64,000 nt of DNA, taken from positions 15,386,501 to 15,450,500 of the forward strand of contig NW_026622841.1 in the NCBI RefSeq assembly GCF_023065955.2. The letters are read 5' to 3'. Position 1 is the stretch's first letter; each line of letters begins with the position of its first letter. This document shows positions 11,063 to 22,341 of the stretch, one piece after another. Under the pieces are notes generated by a model. That model was given only the letters and a program-made list of their open reading frames with translations. It ran no database searches and had not been told where the DNA came from. Both the position numbers and the translations under genes were made by a program. The stretch is from Ursus arctos (lineage: Eukaryota > Chordata > Mammalia > Carnivora > Ursidae).

Positions 11063-11163
11063 GTGGCGCCTGGCTGGCTCCGTCGGTAGAGCATGCGACA
11101 CTTGATCTCAGGGTTGTGAGTTTGAGCCCCACATTGGGCATAGAGCTTACTTTAAAAAACAAA
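11063..11163 (+). mobile_element. Can-SINE, short type
   Basis: 'ggcgcctggctggctc', 'agagcatgcgacacttgat' and 'gagtttgagccccacattg', followed by an A-rich tail. Imperfect flanking repeats (aaaagtatt.. / aaaagtact..) suggest its target duplication. Confidence 0.93.
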
Positions 11164-11329
11164 AAAGTACTAAAAAGGGTAGGGGGCCTTAAGCTAGTTA
11201 CTGTTAGGTGGCATAAAACTTGACTTGAATTCTCTGGAAGTCAAAGAATCAGGGGAAACAAGGTGAGCTACATAACTATCGTTATTTGTAACCATCAATT
11301 CCTTTCTTCCAATTCACTTCCCACAGTGA

Positions 11330-11757
11330 GTGGTAGAGTTGATTTCACCTCTCCTGTAAAAGACACCTTTCCCATAATTGGGTACGGTGACCAATGGAAT
11401 GCAGTGGAAGTGACCGTCTGAGCCTTGGCCTTAAGAAGATGGGTACCTGCCACTTAAATCCTCTTAAAGTGTAGCCATCATGCATGGCAACGCCAAGCCA
11501 CAAAGAGAGGCCACGGGGAGGAGAAGCAAGGTGCTCCAATCAACAGGCAGTGCCATCTAGTGGTGGTGTAAGTGATCTCCCTTCAGATTCCAGCCCGGGG
11601 AGCCCTGAGAGGCCTCCGGTGCCAGTCAACATCTTGCGGAAAACAAGAACCACCCAGCAGAGCCCAGCCAACAGGCCACCCTGAGAAATAAATGGTTGTT
11701 GTTTTAAGCCACTCGGTATGTTTATTTTTTGCAAACAGGTAACTGAGACAGGGTTTT
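11330..11757 (+). mobile_element. MLT1-like MaLR LTR
   Basis: The 3' third is clear: 'gagaaataaatggttgttg', then 'ttttaagccactcggtatg' and 'caggtaactgagacag', the usual MLT1 polyadenylation and terminal region. Upstream 'ccaagccacaaagagaggcc' and 'tccagcccggggagcc' segments fit the body. The 5' boundary is approximate. Solo LTR. Confidence 0.75.
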
Positions 11758-12769
11758 AAAAGTCGACTTTTTATCTCTGAGTGCTACCGATTAGGAAAAA
11801 AATCCATATACATTATGTTAGCTACCAGACATCTAAGTGGCAAAGTTCATATGCAGCTATAAGAACAAATAATTTCATTTGTTGTCTTACATAAATGAAA
11901 GGCCATTTCATCTGTGAATATAGACTGCTGGAGAACATTTAAATTTGTCCTAAATATTCTGCCTCCAATCTTTTCTAAGACTCAAAAGATATACTTCATA
12001 AAAATAAATATTTGATGTAATATGGCAAGACCATACATTTAGTTCCTCGAAAAACTGTCCTCAGTTTTGAAAACAAAATTTGAAAGTATAGGATCTAAGA
12101 TGCAACCCTGCTTCTAACACTTAGCTCTGGAATTTTACCTTCGAGGCCCTGTCTCTATTCATTCTGGTTGTCATGGGAGTATTACAATAAAAGCTTTGGA
12201 GCACATACATCCTGGAATACAGATCAGGGTCCTCTAGACTGGCTTTTATCTAAGCAGTCAAAGATCAATAAATTCTAAGGAATTAAGGATAATAAATTCT
12301 AAATTAATTTCAATAATGAATGTCTAAGGTATCAGTGATCAATAAATTGTAAAATTAATCTTAAACTGGACCTTCCTCAGTTAAATCAAACAGAGCAAGT
12401 AAACACGGTAAGAGCAAAATATCTGTGCCCAAAATCATCTTGTTCCTCATCTAGGATATTAGATTGGGAGTCCCAGAACTGCCATTTATTGAGAATAAAG
12501 CCAGACTACAGATGTGAGGGAATATGCAGAAGGCTGATGGATGTGTAATTTAGAAAAGAGAACATCATTTTTCCTCTAATTTTACTTTTAATATGCTTCT
12601 ATTAAAGCATATTAAATTTCTATATTCACAATTGCTCTGCATTCCTTGACAACACGGAAGTTGAGACAATATCTAAAATCAAGTTAAACAGCAGAGAAAA
12701 GCAACCTCGGACGTCAAAATTTGCCATTGCCATTCACAATACTCAAATCGGGATAATCAACTACTAATG
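11758..12769. other. Unassigned AT-rich spacer with local imperfect repeats
   Basis: No gene or named repeat. Between 12264 and 12362 the motif gatcaataaattctaa recurs three times in altered form. Confidence 0.5.
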
Positions 12770-12854
12770 CAATTTATTCACTAACTATTCATTTATTTAA
12801 CTAACACGCGTTGATCCATGATACGTAGTGAGCTTTCAGAAATAAACAAGACAT
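12770..12854 (-). mobile_element. L2 3' tip, antisense (weak)
   Basis: 'ttcatttatttaactaacac' followed by 'gtagtgagctttcagaaa' and 'aataaacaagaca' resembles the reverse complement of the L2 terminal 80 bp. A SINE has inserted at its right edge. Confidence 0.45.
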
Positions 12855-13058
12855 GGGGCATCTGGATGGCTCAGTAGGCTAAGTGGCTGACTCTTGATTT
12901 TGGCTAGGGTGGTGAGATCAAGCCCCATGTCTGGCTCTGCACTCAGCACAGAGTCTGCTTAAGACTTTCTCTTCCTCTCCTTCTTCCCCACCCTGCTGCT
13001 CACTCACTCTCTCTTGCTCTTTCTCAAAATAAATAAATAAATCTTAAAAAAAAAAAAA
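12855..13058 (+). mobile_element. Can-SINE, long type
   Basis: A diverged head (ggggcatctggatggctcag), 'tgactcttgattttggct', a CT-rich 3' body, 'aaataaataaataaatct' and poly(A). The tail runs into a GGA/GAA repeat. Confidence 0.95.
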
Positions 13059-13109
13059 AGGAAGAAGAAGGAGGAGGAGGATGAGGAGGAGGAGGAGGAG
13101 AAGAAGAAA
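13059..13109. repeat. (GGA)n/(GAA)n purine repeat
   Basis: A pure purine run of GAA, GGA and GAGGA units directly after a SINE poly(A) tail, a typical microsatellite grown from a SINE tail. Confidence 0.9.
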
Positions 13110-13455
13110 TAGATTAAGAATCTGAAAAGTTCTCTGCCAGCATGTCCTAAGTGTCCGTGGATTGACTCCATCACCCTGAGAAGATGTTACACAATGAAAG
13201 TGTGGCAGTTATTGCCATTTGTTTCTTTTCATGTTTTTGAAAGTACAGCATGATTCCAATGACATAAATTATAGAGTAATATTGAAACAGAAACATATCA
13301 TATGTTCAAGCAAAATCCTAATGGGAGCAATAGAAAGAATACATCACACCGTTTATTAGCTGCAATAATCTAGAAGTGTGAGTGGCAGGGCAGAGGGTGG
13401 ACCAACACAAGAGATGTTAAGAAGACAAAACTGGAATGGGTCGGGGTAGGTTGGA
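13110..13455. other. Unassigned spacer
   Basis: AT-rich; no gene or repeat recognised. Confidence 0.5.
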
Positions 13456-13535
13456 AAAGTTTCAGTGGAATTAATGCAGACAGAAATCAAAAATCAGTGT
13501 TCCAGGAAATACAAAAGATGTAAAGAGACAACATC
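13456..13535 (+). mobile_element. Ancient interspersed repeat, copy A (unnamed)
   Basis: About 80 bp matching 15100-15179 at roughly 87% by eye: shared 'cagaaatcaaaa', 'cagtg.tccaggaaata' and 'gtaaagaga'. The longer copy B shows features of an old dispersed mammalian repeat, so this is probably a second fragment of the same family. Confidence 0.5.
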
Positions 13536-13914
13536 TTATATCATCTTATAACAAACAGATCATTTGTTCTTCTGTGTTATGCTCATTTTCTGTTATATAT
13601 ATGAGGTTGAGAATAGAAGAGCAGAGAAGATTTGGAAGAGAAGATAAATCGTTCATTTTTTAGCAAGCTGTGGTGTCCACAGGCATCTGGATAGAAATAT
13701 TCAGTGAGCAGTGGGATGTAGCGATTTGGAACTCAGTAGGGATTTGTGGAGTTATGAGTTAGAAGTCATAGGCATACGGGTAGTAGTTTAAGCCATAGCT
13801 ATAGATAAAACCGCCCACAAAAGTATATGTTATTCCAGTAAGAGTTCTTGAGTATAAGCAGAAGCAACTGTGGTTATCTTAATTCTTAAAAAGGGCTTTA
13901 TAAGATGGGAGATA

Positions 13915-14395
13915 CATATATATCTACGAACATGAGAAGTCCTGGCATTTGTGATAACATGGACAGAACTTGAGGGCATTATGCTAAGTGAGGTAAGTCA
14001 GAGAAATATAAATTCTGTAGGATATCGTTTATATGTGGAATCCAAAAAAGCCGAACTTGGGAAAACAGAGAGTAGAATGATGCTTACCAGGGGTTGGGGT
14101 TGGCAGAACTGTGGGATGTTGATTAAGGGTACGAACATGCGATTAGTTGAAAAACAAGTCTGGGAATCTACTGCACGACATAGGGATTATAGTCAAAATA
14201 CTGTATGATAAACTTCCAAGTAGTTAAGAGATTAAATCATAATTGTTCTCAACACAAAGTCATGATTATGTGAGGTGTTAGCAGCTAAGGCTGCGATATT
14301 GATCTTATTGCAATGTATAAATTACCCAATCAACACACTGTATGACTCAAATTTACACAACGCCGTATGTCGGTTATCTCTCAAAAAATTACCAT
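13915..14395 (+). mobile_element. L1 3' UTR (L1M type)
   Basis: In order: 'gcattatgctaagtgaggta', 'tatatgtggaatccaaaa', 'accaggggttggggttgg', 'cgacatagggattatagtc', 'atgattatgtgaggtgtta' and 'caaatttacacaacgccgta'. This is the classic 3' UTR of older L1, sense strand, 5'-truncated. Short frames here (13951-14208) are UTR, not coding. Confidence 0.88.
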
Positions 14396-14779
14396 ATAAA
14401 ATTTTTTAAAAAATTTATAAGGGCCTTATTGAACATCTATCAAGGACTCACAAACTTGTCTGGAGGTTGGAAAACTGAAATTAGAAAATGGGTGGGAACC
14501 AAGGGGACTACAGAGGCCCAAGAAACAGGAAGCACAGCAATGGTCTCTTAGCACTTCCAGTCCTGCCAGATACTGATGCCCAAACAGGACACTGCCCTTG
14601 TCCGTGGATACACTTCTAGTAACGCGAGGAAATTATCAGCACTCCTCTGCCTTTACACCACTTACACCACTTAGCCAGAATTAAACATCAAGTTTGCCAA
14701 GTCTAGGTCACTTACCATCCTGGTTATCAGTATATATAGGAAGAGGGAGTAACCAGGTCTTCACTCATAGAAATGGGGA

Positions 14780-15190
14780 CTCCCCCAAACAAGAAGGAGA
14801 TTTGAAAGTTAAGCTGCCACCAAAGCCCCATCATGTCCATCCCAAGGTATAGAATGAAAAGAGTCAAAAGCATAGGAGACCAAAGATGAAATCTGGTGCT
14901 CTCTACATTGAAAGAGATGGACAGTAGCATAAAAGCCAATGATGAAGTCTTTGGAAGAACAATCCAAAGAATAGAGAGTGAACAAGGAGAAGCGGGTTTT
15001 GCAGAAAGCAAAAGAAATAACTTCAAATAATTCCAAATACCACAAGGAGTTCAAGTAAGATAAAAACTGGGAAGTGATCATTAAATTAGCCTTAGAAAGA
15101 AAAGTCTCAGTGGAATAAATGCAGAGAGAAATCAAAACTCAGTGGTCCAGGAAATAAAAAGGTTGTAAAGAGAAAACAGTGAATATAGAT
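14780..15190 (+). mobile_element. Ancient interspersed repeat, copy B (unnamed)
   Basis: 'agatttgaaagttaagctgc', 'gttcaagtaagataaaaact', 'ggaagtgatcatt' and 'gtctcagtggaa' occur in the order I recall for a widely dispersed old mammalian repeat, whose name I cannot state with confidence. The 108-codon minus frame over it is antisense and not a gene. Confidence 0.5.
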
Positions 15191-16010
15191 TATACTTTGA
15201 AGAATCCTTGCTCTAAGGTCATAATTATACGCCTCAGCATTCCTACCTCTTGAAACAGATGCAAAGTAAATAAGTTTGTGTTTATGCAGAGAGGTAGCTG
15301 CCGATATGTTGTTTTACATCCTGTTTATATTAGTAAAAAATGTGATGTGAGCTAAATATCCAAAATCAGGGGATTAATTATACATACAAATTACTTATAC
15401 GTACATATTATTCAATAGAATATTATATGACCATTTCAATAATGGGGTAGCAGTGAACTTATTCATGCAGAAGTCTGTCTATAATCCATTGTTAGGTTGA
15501 TAAAACCTGAAATATTATGTTGGTTAGGATATCGGTTTTAGAAAAAACTAATTTATTAAAAGATGGATGGAAAGATCAATAGGTAAGGAGGTAGTCTGTG
15601 TATTTGTATAACATTTAAGATGCTTTGGACTATAAATAACAGAAAACCATGTTCCAGGAGGGTTAAATAATAAGACCATTTCTTATCCCACCCATGCGGA
15701 GAGATTCTCTCAGTAGCACAATGCCAGGTTGCTCAATAGTAAACTCAGTGAGAGCATCAAGGAGCTTTCTATCTTTCCCCTGGATCTTAAAGCTCGTTAT
15801 GGTCAACTGTACTTTAAAATCCATTGATGCTTCTCTCCTCAAGGGTGTTTCTGAAAGGAAAAGGGCTGTGTCCACTTATGTCAAATAAACATCTCCCTTC
15901 ACTGTCATCAGTCTAACTCCCATGAACACAATGATCCTTTTACTTAGATGTGTGATATGTAGACACATTTGTCAAAAAGAATAGAGTCCCCACTCTAGAG
16001 CATTGTTACC
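15191..16010. other. Unassigned AT-rich spacer
   Basis: No gene or named repeat. Overlapping 60-70-codon frames on both strands at 15663-15888 carry no recognisable domain. Confidence 0.5.
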
Positions 16011-16011
16011 T

Positions 16012-16420
16012 TGTCATGGACTAAATGTTTGGGTCCTCCCAAAATTCTTACGTTGAACCCCTATGCCCCAGTGTGATGGTAGGTGGAGCCTTTGGGAAGT
16101 AATTACGTTTAGATGAGATCATAAGAATGGAGCTGCACGATGGGATTAATGTCCTTAAAAGAAGAAGAGAGACCACAGCTCTCATTCTCTTGCTCTCGAG
16201 CTCTTGCTCACTTGCTCTCTTGTTCTCTCTGCCATATTAGGACACAGCAAGAGGCAGCCATCTGCAAGCCAGGAAGACTGTCCTCAACAGAAACTGAATC
16301 TGCCACCACCTTGCTCTTAGACTTCCCAGCCTCCGGAACTGTGAGAAATATCTATTGTTTAATCCATCCAGTATATGGTATTTTGTTATGGCAGCACAAG
16401 ATGACTAAGGTATACCTAAA
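16012..16420 (+). mobile_element. MLT1/MST-type MaLR LTR
   Basis: 'tcctcccaaaattcttacgt', 'gcctttgggaagtaatta', 'tagatgagatcataaga', a CT-rich middle, 'gcagccatctgcaagccagg', 'cctccggaactgtgagaaat' and 'ttttgttatggcagcac' follow the MaLR LTR from end to end. Solo LTR. The 95-codon plus frame lies wholly inside it. Confidence 0.92.
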
Positions 16421-16440
16421 TGTCTAAATTAACACTACTT

Positions 16441-16622
16441 AAAAAAAAATTTTATTTATTTATTTGACAGAGAGAGAGACAGTGAGAAAGGGAACACAAG
16501 CAGGGGGAGTGGGAGAGGGAGAAGCAGGCTTCCCCCTGAGCAGGGAGCCCAATGCGGGGCTCGATCCCAGGACACCCTGAGCCGAAGGCAGATGCTTAAC
16601 AACTGAGCCACCCAGGCACCCC
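16441..16622 (-). mobile_element. Can-SINE, long type, antisense
   Basis: 'ttttatttatttatttgaca', purine-rich body, 'gagccacccaggcacccc'. Flanks taaattaaca / taaatcaaca look like a slightly decayed target duplication. Confidence 0.96.
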
Positions 16623-16697
16623 TAAATCAACAATTTTTATTATACTTTAGGATATCACAAATTTCAGCAAATAGAGTGCATAACAACATGCAATTAT

Positions 16698-16720
16698 ATG
16701 TGTGTGTGTGTGTGTGTGTA
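16698..16720. repeat. (TG)n microsatellite
   Basis: About ten TG units in AT-rich sequence. Confidence 0.9.
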
Positions 16721-17124
16721 TACATTTCAATAATAAAGAAGCTGCAATGTTTTTCTAAACTTTGTTTCCTCTACATTAAACCCTAAATTAATGATTCATG
16801 TTTCTTATAGCGTATCTCATTTCTATAAATCAAGAACTCATTAGCAGAATTTGGTACTAATTTCATTTCTGCTTTTATTCAACCAATAAAAATGCAAATT
16901 AACGTTCAAAATGTCCTTGGCAATCTAGAGAAACTAATTTATGTATGCCTTAAATTATAAAAGTCAGTGAATTAAAAGAAAGAAATCAAAAGAAATAAAA
17001 ATAGTTATAATGTTTTAATGCAAAAATTGAATATCCAAAGCCTAACTGGAGATTTTTAAAATATAATAATTTATACTTATTGCACTCTTATGAAATAGGT
17101 TGCATTATTTAAAAATGCATCCTC

Positions 17125-17230
17125 GGGGCACCTGGCTGGCTCAAGAGCATGCAACTCTGGAGCTCAGAGTCATGAGTTGGAGCCCCATGTTGGCTATAGA
17201 GATTACTGAAATTAAAACTTTAAAAAAAAA
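17125..17230 (+). mobile_element. Can-SINE, short type
   Basis: 'ggggcacctggctggctc', 'gagcatgcaactctgg', 'catgagttggagccccat' and an A-rich tail. Imperfect flanking repeat: aaaatgcatcctc before, aaattgcattcctc after. Confidence 0.94.
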
Positions 17231-17244
17231 ATTGCATTCCTCTA

Positions 17245-17880
17245 TACAAGGAGCAAAGGAAGTAATATTAAGCATATGTTTGTATGTCTGTTGCTTATAC
17301 CTCTCTTAACTTCCAAAAAGAATTTGAAGAAGCTGACAGGAAAAGACAACTATTAAAGACAAACATTAAAATAATATAGAAAAACAAACAAGAGCACTGA
17401 TGAAAAGGTGAAGAAAATACTCTTAAAATTTTTTCACTAAGGGTAGGTCCTGAGACTGAACATAATGACTAGCCCTGAGCTTCAGTGCAGCCAACACACA
17501 ACAGACGCCTATGAATTTAGTTCCCTTTAAGGTACTGTGTACCAAGCCTGTGTAGACCCGGATGTTGCTATTAAGAAAAAAATGTTTTCTTGTCTCAGAG
17601 TAGCCCCTTATTGGATGGTTAGATTGTTTTATGCCAATTTTTCAACAAGACGGGCAATCCTGAACAAAATCATGGAACAATTCGGGTTTCTTTTTTCTCC
17701 AACCTCCTTTTTGAACATCTCCATGAACTCAGGACTCAGCCCCATCTGATCAGAAGTTTAATGAAGTCACACACAAAAAGCAATGGTTCCCAAAATGGAT
17801 TCAAGGATTCACACATGGAAATTAAGCAATTCAATTTTTGATGTTAACTGTCCCCGTGTGGTTGTTAAGCTCTGTCCCTT
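17245..17880. other. Unassigned spacer
   Basis: No gene or named repeat recognised; several short frames on the plus strand look random. Confidence 0.5.
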
Positions 17881-17971
17881 TTTTTCAAGTTTATTGATTT
17901 ATTTAAGTAATCTCTGCACCCAATGTGGGGCTCCAGTTCATGGCCCCATGATCAAGAGTCACATGCTCTTT
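17881..17971 (-). mobile_element. Can-SINE, short type, antisense, truncated
   Basis: 'agtaatctctgcacccaatg', 'ggggctccagttcatgg' and 'atcaagagtcacatgctctt' are the reverse complement of the short-type body. The tRNA-like head expected at the right is missing. Confidence 0.85.
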
Positions 17972-18108
17972 GGACCAAAAGCTGTCATCTCATTAGCTGG
18001 TAAGATGACAGAGCTCTTAGCCCTTTGGGGTATCTGCATTCAACACGGAAACTATGGAGCATCTAATATCTGAGGGAAAAAGCAAGTGTTTAATATAAAT
18101 AAGTATTT

Positions 18109-18284
18109 TTTTAAAGAATTTTTATTATTTGACAGAGAGAGCACAAGCAGGTGGGGTAACAGGAAGAGGGACAAGCAGGCTCCCCACTGAGCAAGGAGCC
18201 AGATATGGGGCTCAATCCCAGGACCCTGGGATTTTGACCCAAGCCGAAGGAAGTCGCTCAACCAATTGAGCCACCCAGGTGCCC
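18109..18284 (-). mobile_element. Can-SINE, long type, antisense
   Basis: 'ttttattatttgacagagag' through 'gagccacccaggtgccc'. The 13-bp flank taaataagtattt is duplicated exactly (18096-18108 and 18285-18297). Confidence 0.97.
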
Positions 18285-18531
18285 TAAATAAGTATTTAAT
18301 ATAAATAAGTATAACACATATTCTAGAAAAAGAAAGAAATGTGTAAGAAAAAAATTTATTCCACCATACAGAATTAACCCTTGTTAACACTGGATACCTT
18401 TTCATAATTTTTTCTATGCATGCATATGAACAAAAAGTCGGATTTAACATAATGTTTCTAAAATTGAGGTAATGCTTTTTTTACTTAAGATGAATATTTT
18501 CAAACATCATCAAAAACTTTCTGAAAATATA

Positions 18532-18609
18532 GGGGTGCCTGGTTGGCTCTTGATCTCTGGGTCATGAGTTCAAGCCCCATGTTGGGAATAGAGATTACTT
18601 TAAAAAAAA
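18532..18609 (+). mobile_element. Can-SINE, short type, internal deletion
   Basis: 'ggggtgcctggttggctctt' jumps directly to 'gatctctgggtcatgag', so about 20 bp of the head are missing. It ends in a short A tail that abuts the next SINE. Confidence 0.9.
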
Positions 18610-18615
18610 TGGGGA

Positions 18616-18795
18616 GGGGGCGCCTGGGTGGCACGGACTCTTGGTTTTGACTTAGGTCATGATCTCATGGTAGTGAGATCGAGCCCCACATCGGGCTCCG
18701 TGCTCAGGAAAGTCTGCCTGAGATTCTCTCTCCGTCTCCCTCTGCCCTCCCTTTGTGCTTTCTCTCTCTAAAATAAATCAATCAGTCTTTATTTT
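18616..18795 (+). mobile_element. Can-SINE, long type, internal deletion
   Basis: 'gggcgcctgggtggcacgga' joins straight to 'ctcttggttttgactta'. The CT-rich 3' body and 'aaataaatcaatcagtc' follow. It lies six bases after the preceding SINE in the same orientation. Confidence 0.94.
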
Positions 18796-18799
18796 TTGT

Positions 18800-19139
18800 T
18801 TGTTTAAATAAATTTTTACAAAACAACTCCTTGAAAATATAATTATTAATGGCTGTGAAATATTTTACTATATAAATATGCTCCCCATTTTTAATGTTAA
18901 AATTATTGTTACTGGGATTTAGTTTGCTTTGGGAGCTGATATTTCTGTTTACTTGCTTCTTTGACCTAGAAAGTCTGAAAAGTATGGAGAAGAGAATCTA
19001 TATATACATTAAGAAAAACAGATCAGGAGAAGTATGCCTATTTCTTTATGTAAGCAAATGAGGAATATTTTATCCACCGTTCCCCATTCATAAGCCAGGC
19101 AGCCAGAGTTGCCTTAACAGTACAACAAAGGAGAGCAGA
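18800..19139. other. Unassigned AT-rich spacer
   Basis: No gene or named repeat recognised. Confidence 0.5.
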
Positions 19140-19600
19140 TGTGGCTCTGGGAACTAGCATCACACACGGCGCGTGGTCTCAGCTGCGGACCCACTTTATG
19201 CTCTTTGTGGAGGGAGAGGTGGTGACCAGCATTCCTGCACATTGTAAGTATTCGCCGAGCACCGCTTCTGTGAGTCAGCTAGTTCCAAAAGAGTGTGCAG
19301 ATGACTTGTGAAAGCAAATTGATAACGAAGAGTGCAGCCGTCAAGAAGCGGCACATAGGCTGAGGGCTGAAGCTGAAACTCCTTTAGTTTCCTCCGCAGA
19401 AGAGAAATTTTGAGGTTAGGCTGCCCCAGGGATGACCTGCTTTTACAGGGTGCTGAGTTAAGTAAACCTGTACCAGGAGCGTTGTGAGAATCGCCGGGCC
19501 GCGGTGTTGGCTGAGATGGTACAAAAGCAGCAAGCCCCCCAGAGTTATTCAGCATGACTCATCAGAGCTCTGAGTCAGTCCTAGATTCTGCAAATTACAG
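19140..19600. promoter_or_regulatory. Candidate regulatory patch with three AP-1 motifs
   Basis: A low-copy, relatively CpG-containing stretch in AT-rich DNA. It holds TGAGTCA at 19271-19277, the full palindrome ATGACTCAT at 19554-19562 and TGAGTCA at 19571-19577. AP-1 (JUN/FOS) family factors bind this heptamer. A 119-codon minus frame (19196-19555) overlaps but has no recognisable domain. The regulatory function is inferred from motif clustering only. Confidence 0.35.
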
Positions 19601-20897
19601 GGTGCCATTTGGTTCACTTTGGGCTATTACGGTGTTTGCTTTCCCAAACAATGAAAATGAGTTAAAATGCTGAAGGCAAAAAAAAAAATTACAGAACTTT
19701 TTAAAACTCTCTTGATAATATTTTACTATCCAGGCTAACCTGATCTTCAGTATCAAGAAAAAACATAGAGAAACTTAGGGAGATAATATAAAAGTTATGG
19801 AGTTTAGACCAATGGAAGGGATAAAGGAAAGGTGACCTCAAATGAGGGATGACAGTAAGCTGTTCCAGGTATGGGGGGGGAGCAGGTAGAAAGAACTTTA
19901 GGGTTAGTGGGGGAAATTACTGTAGTGAAAGATACAAGACAATTATGGCAACATTCTAAAGAATATAATAAATATTTAAACTAGAGTTTCCTATTCAAGC
20001 AGCAAATTGGAGTAGTCATTATTGTAGAACTTACAATACTGCCTAATGTGGGTGCAAGTCCCCCCTTTCTCAGCTCTGTGGGGCTGACATACTTGTTCTC
20101 TGCCTCCCTGCTTGGTCATAAATCAACATATATCAAGCTCCTGCCATGAACTCAGGTCTGCTCGCCCACTCACTATTTGTCCCTTTCTGCCCATGATTGG
20201 TACAAAGACATGGAAAAGAAGTATATCCCTTACATTTAAGGTTGCCTGTTAATTAGATCAGGGAGTTAGGGAAATGGGATAAAGGCATTCGGGAGTCTTT
20301 TTTTTTTTTTTTTTTCAATTGGGACTGAAGCAGCACCAGTTGAAAAAATTAATAAATGATGAGCTAAGTCTAACTAACAGGAAAAGAAGAAGAACAGCAT
20401 CCTAGGCTGGGAAATTAAGGTGAATAAATTAACTTCGTGTAGAATAAACTTGGATATGAGCTGGGGACAATGAGGATACTCATAATGACCGAAAGGAAAG
20501 GTTGTACAGAGATGTGGAAAACTGGTGGGAAATAAGGAATAGACAGTAGAGACTTTAAAAGCAAGAAGATTGAAAGGTACCTTAAGGGCAATATACAGGC
20601 TTTGTATATTTCTGAGCAATAGTGAAGTTATACCGGCAGTATTTTAGCCTAGAAAGTATATACAGAATAGATTTGGAGGATCACCAGGAACCTTGCACAG
20701 GAGCACAGCTGTGAATGGATGCTGGTCTAATTTAAAGCACTGGCAACGAGAAGGTAGAAAAGAGAAAAATGTTAAACTTACTTCAAAGTAGGAGAAGATA
20801 AAATTTGGTTAGATATTAAAAATCAAGATACAAACCCAATTATTCCCATGTTTCTAACCTAGGGTATGAGCAAAGTGTTAGCGACTAATAAGCCTGT
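19601..20897. other. Unassigned spacer
   Basis: Mostly AT-rich, with a poly(T) run at about 20298-20315. 20400-20800 has purine-rich, old-repeat-like wording that I cannot assign. No coding potential. Confidence 0.45.
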
Positions 20898-20939
20898 GGT
20901 AAAAAAAAAAAAAGAAAAAGAAAGAAAGAAAAAAAAAAC
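20898..20939. repeat. A-rich/(AAAG)n repeat
   Basis: Alternating poly(A) and GAAA units. Confidence 0.9.
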
Positions 20940-21149
20940 AGGTTTCCCATCACATACAACACCAGATCTAACTTTTTCGGCAGTCAAAATCTAACAAAAG
21001 TTGTCTTTTTTCCCTTCCCGTCATGCATTATTTCAAGCATTCCACTAATACAGTATGTAATTAGCTGTTGCCATGTACCCAGCCCGTGAAAGGTGCTAGC
21101 TTATGACCTTAACCCAGACTTGGTTTCTGTCTCCAATGCTCTGCTCTGC

Positions 21150-21520
21150 GGTGTTAAGTGTCCTAATTTATATACCAAGAGGCAAAATACATTGTTATCA
21201 TTAATTTATGCTTCACTATGGGTTCACTTTCCTCTGTCTATTCATATCATATCCATCGATATGCTCAAATCCCATCAACATTATGAAGGCCATATGACCA
21301 CATCAATTTTATGTATCTCTCCTTTCTTATCCATAGCAGGTCTCCTTCTCTCAACAAAGCAAACAAATAGCTACATCGTGGCATACTTATGTAGGGTTAG
21401 TAATTTTAGCCTCCCCTTCAACTGGATCGGAATGCCGCTGAAGACAGAACTCCATATTCTATCTTTTTAGAGTCATCTGGTGCTGGACAAATAATACGTA
21501 TATACCTGCTATTGATAAAT
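21150..21520 (+). mobile_element. L2 3' end, degraded (weak)
   Basis: 'gaagacagaactccatattc', followed by 'ctggtgctggacaaataata' and 'gctattgataaatgag', resembles the L2 terminal segment. Upstream similarity is faint. The 125-codon plus frame (21093-21470) is therefore probably non-genic. Confidence 0.45.
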
Positions 21521-21869
21521 GAGAAAACTCATAGCCAAAAACAAGTTTTAAAATTTGTTACTTTGTTAATTCCCTCATATCATGAAGAATAAGAGTATCT
21601 GCATTAAATGGGCAAATTAAAACATGAGCAAAATACCAAAACCAAAAAAAAAATTATTATAGGGATTTTTTTCTAGTCTGGGAATATCTATAAATATAAA
21701 TATGAATCCCCTTCTAGAATTTTGTTTAAATTCTTTAAATCTGTAAAAGTGCAAATAAAAGAGAGATAAATTTCAATTAACGCTGAAACATCCATGGATC
21801 AAACAATAAAATTAAAATGACCAAAAAAATTAGAGAAGACATTTGGAATATCTAGAAGTAACACAAAAG

Positions 21870-22115
21870 TATAGCAGATGTGTATGAATTATCACAAATC
21901 AATATATTAAAAAGCGAACAACACAGTAGGAAAAGGAGTAACAGACACAGAAAGGTAATTTGCAGAAGAGGAAACCCAATGGCCAAATGCATATGAGGAA
22001 ATGCTTCAACTCACTAGGAATCAGGGAAACGCAAAACACACCCAAAAAATGATATTATTTCACACCCATCAATTTGACAAAAATGAAAATGTTGGTAATA
22101 CTATTTGTTGGTGGA
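21870..22115 (+). mobile_element. Old L1 ORF2 3' part, piece 1
   Basis: 'ggtaatttgcagaagagg', 'aatggccaaatgcatatga', a 'aaatgcttcaactcactagg' stretch and 'cacacccatcaatttgaca' follow the C-terminal ORF2 region of old L1. Many stops. The element continues at 22341 and 23028 after SINE interruptions. Confidence 0.8.
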
Positions 22116-22326
22116 GGGGCGCCTGGGTGGCTCGGTCAGTTTAACGTCTGCCTTTGGCTCAGGTCACTATCCCAGGGTCCTGGGATTGAGCCCCCCCACC
22201 CCCAGGGCTCCCTGCTCAGTGGGGAGTTTGCTTCTCCCTCTGCCCCTCCCCCTCCTCATGCTTGTGCTCTCTCTCTCTCTCACTTTCCCTCTGAAATGAA
22301 TAAATAAAATCTAAAAAAAAAAAAAT
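22116..22326 (+). mobile_element. Can-SINE, long type, inside L1
   Basis: 'ggggcgcctgggtggctcgg' to 'aataaataaaatctaaaa'. Exact 15-bp target duplication ctatttgttggtgga (22101-22115 and 22327-22341), which splits L1 piece 1 from piece 2. Confidence 0.98.
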
Positions 22327-22341
22327 CTATTTGTTGGTGGA

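Noticed and set aside
22074..22307. Plus-strand frames of 64-77 codons
   Set aside because: Translations of a Can-SINE body; the same peptide-like wording recurs wherever these SINEs occur (for example 18052-18450, 36035-36220, 63560-63796).
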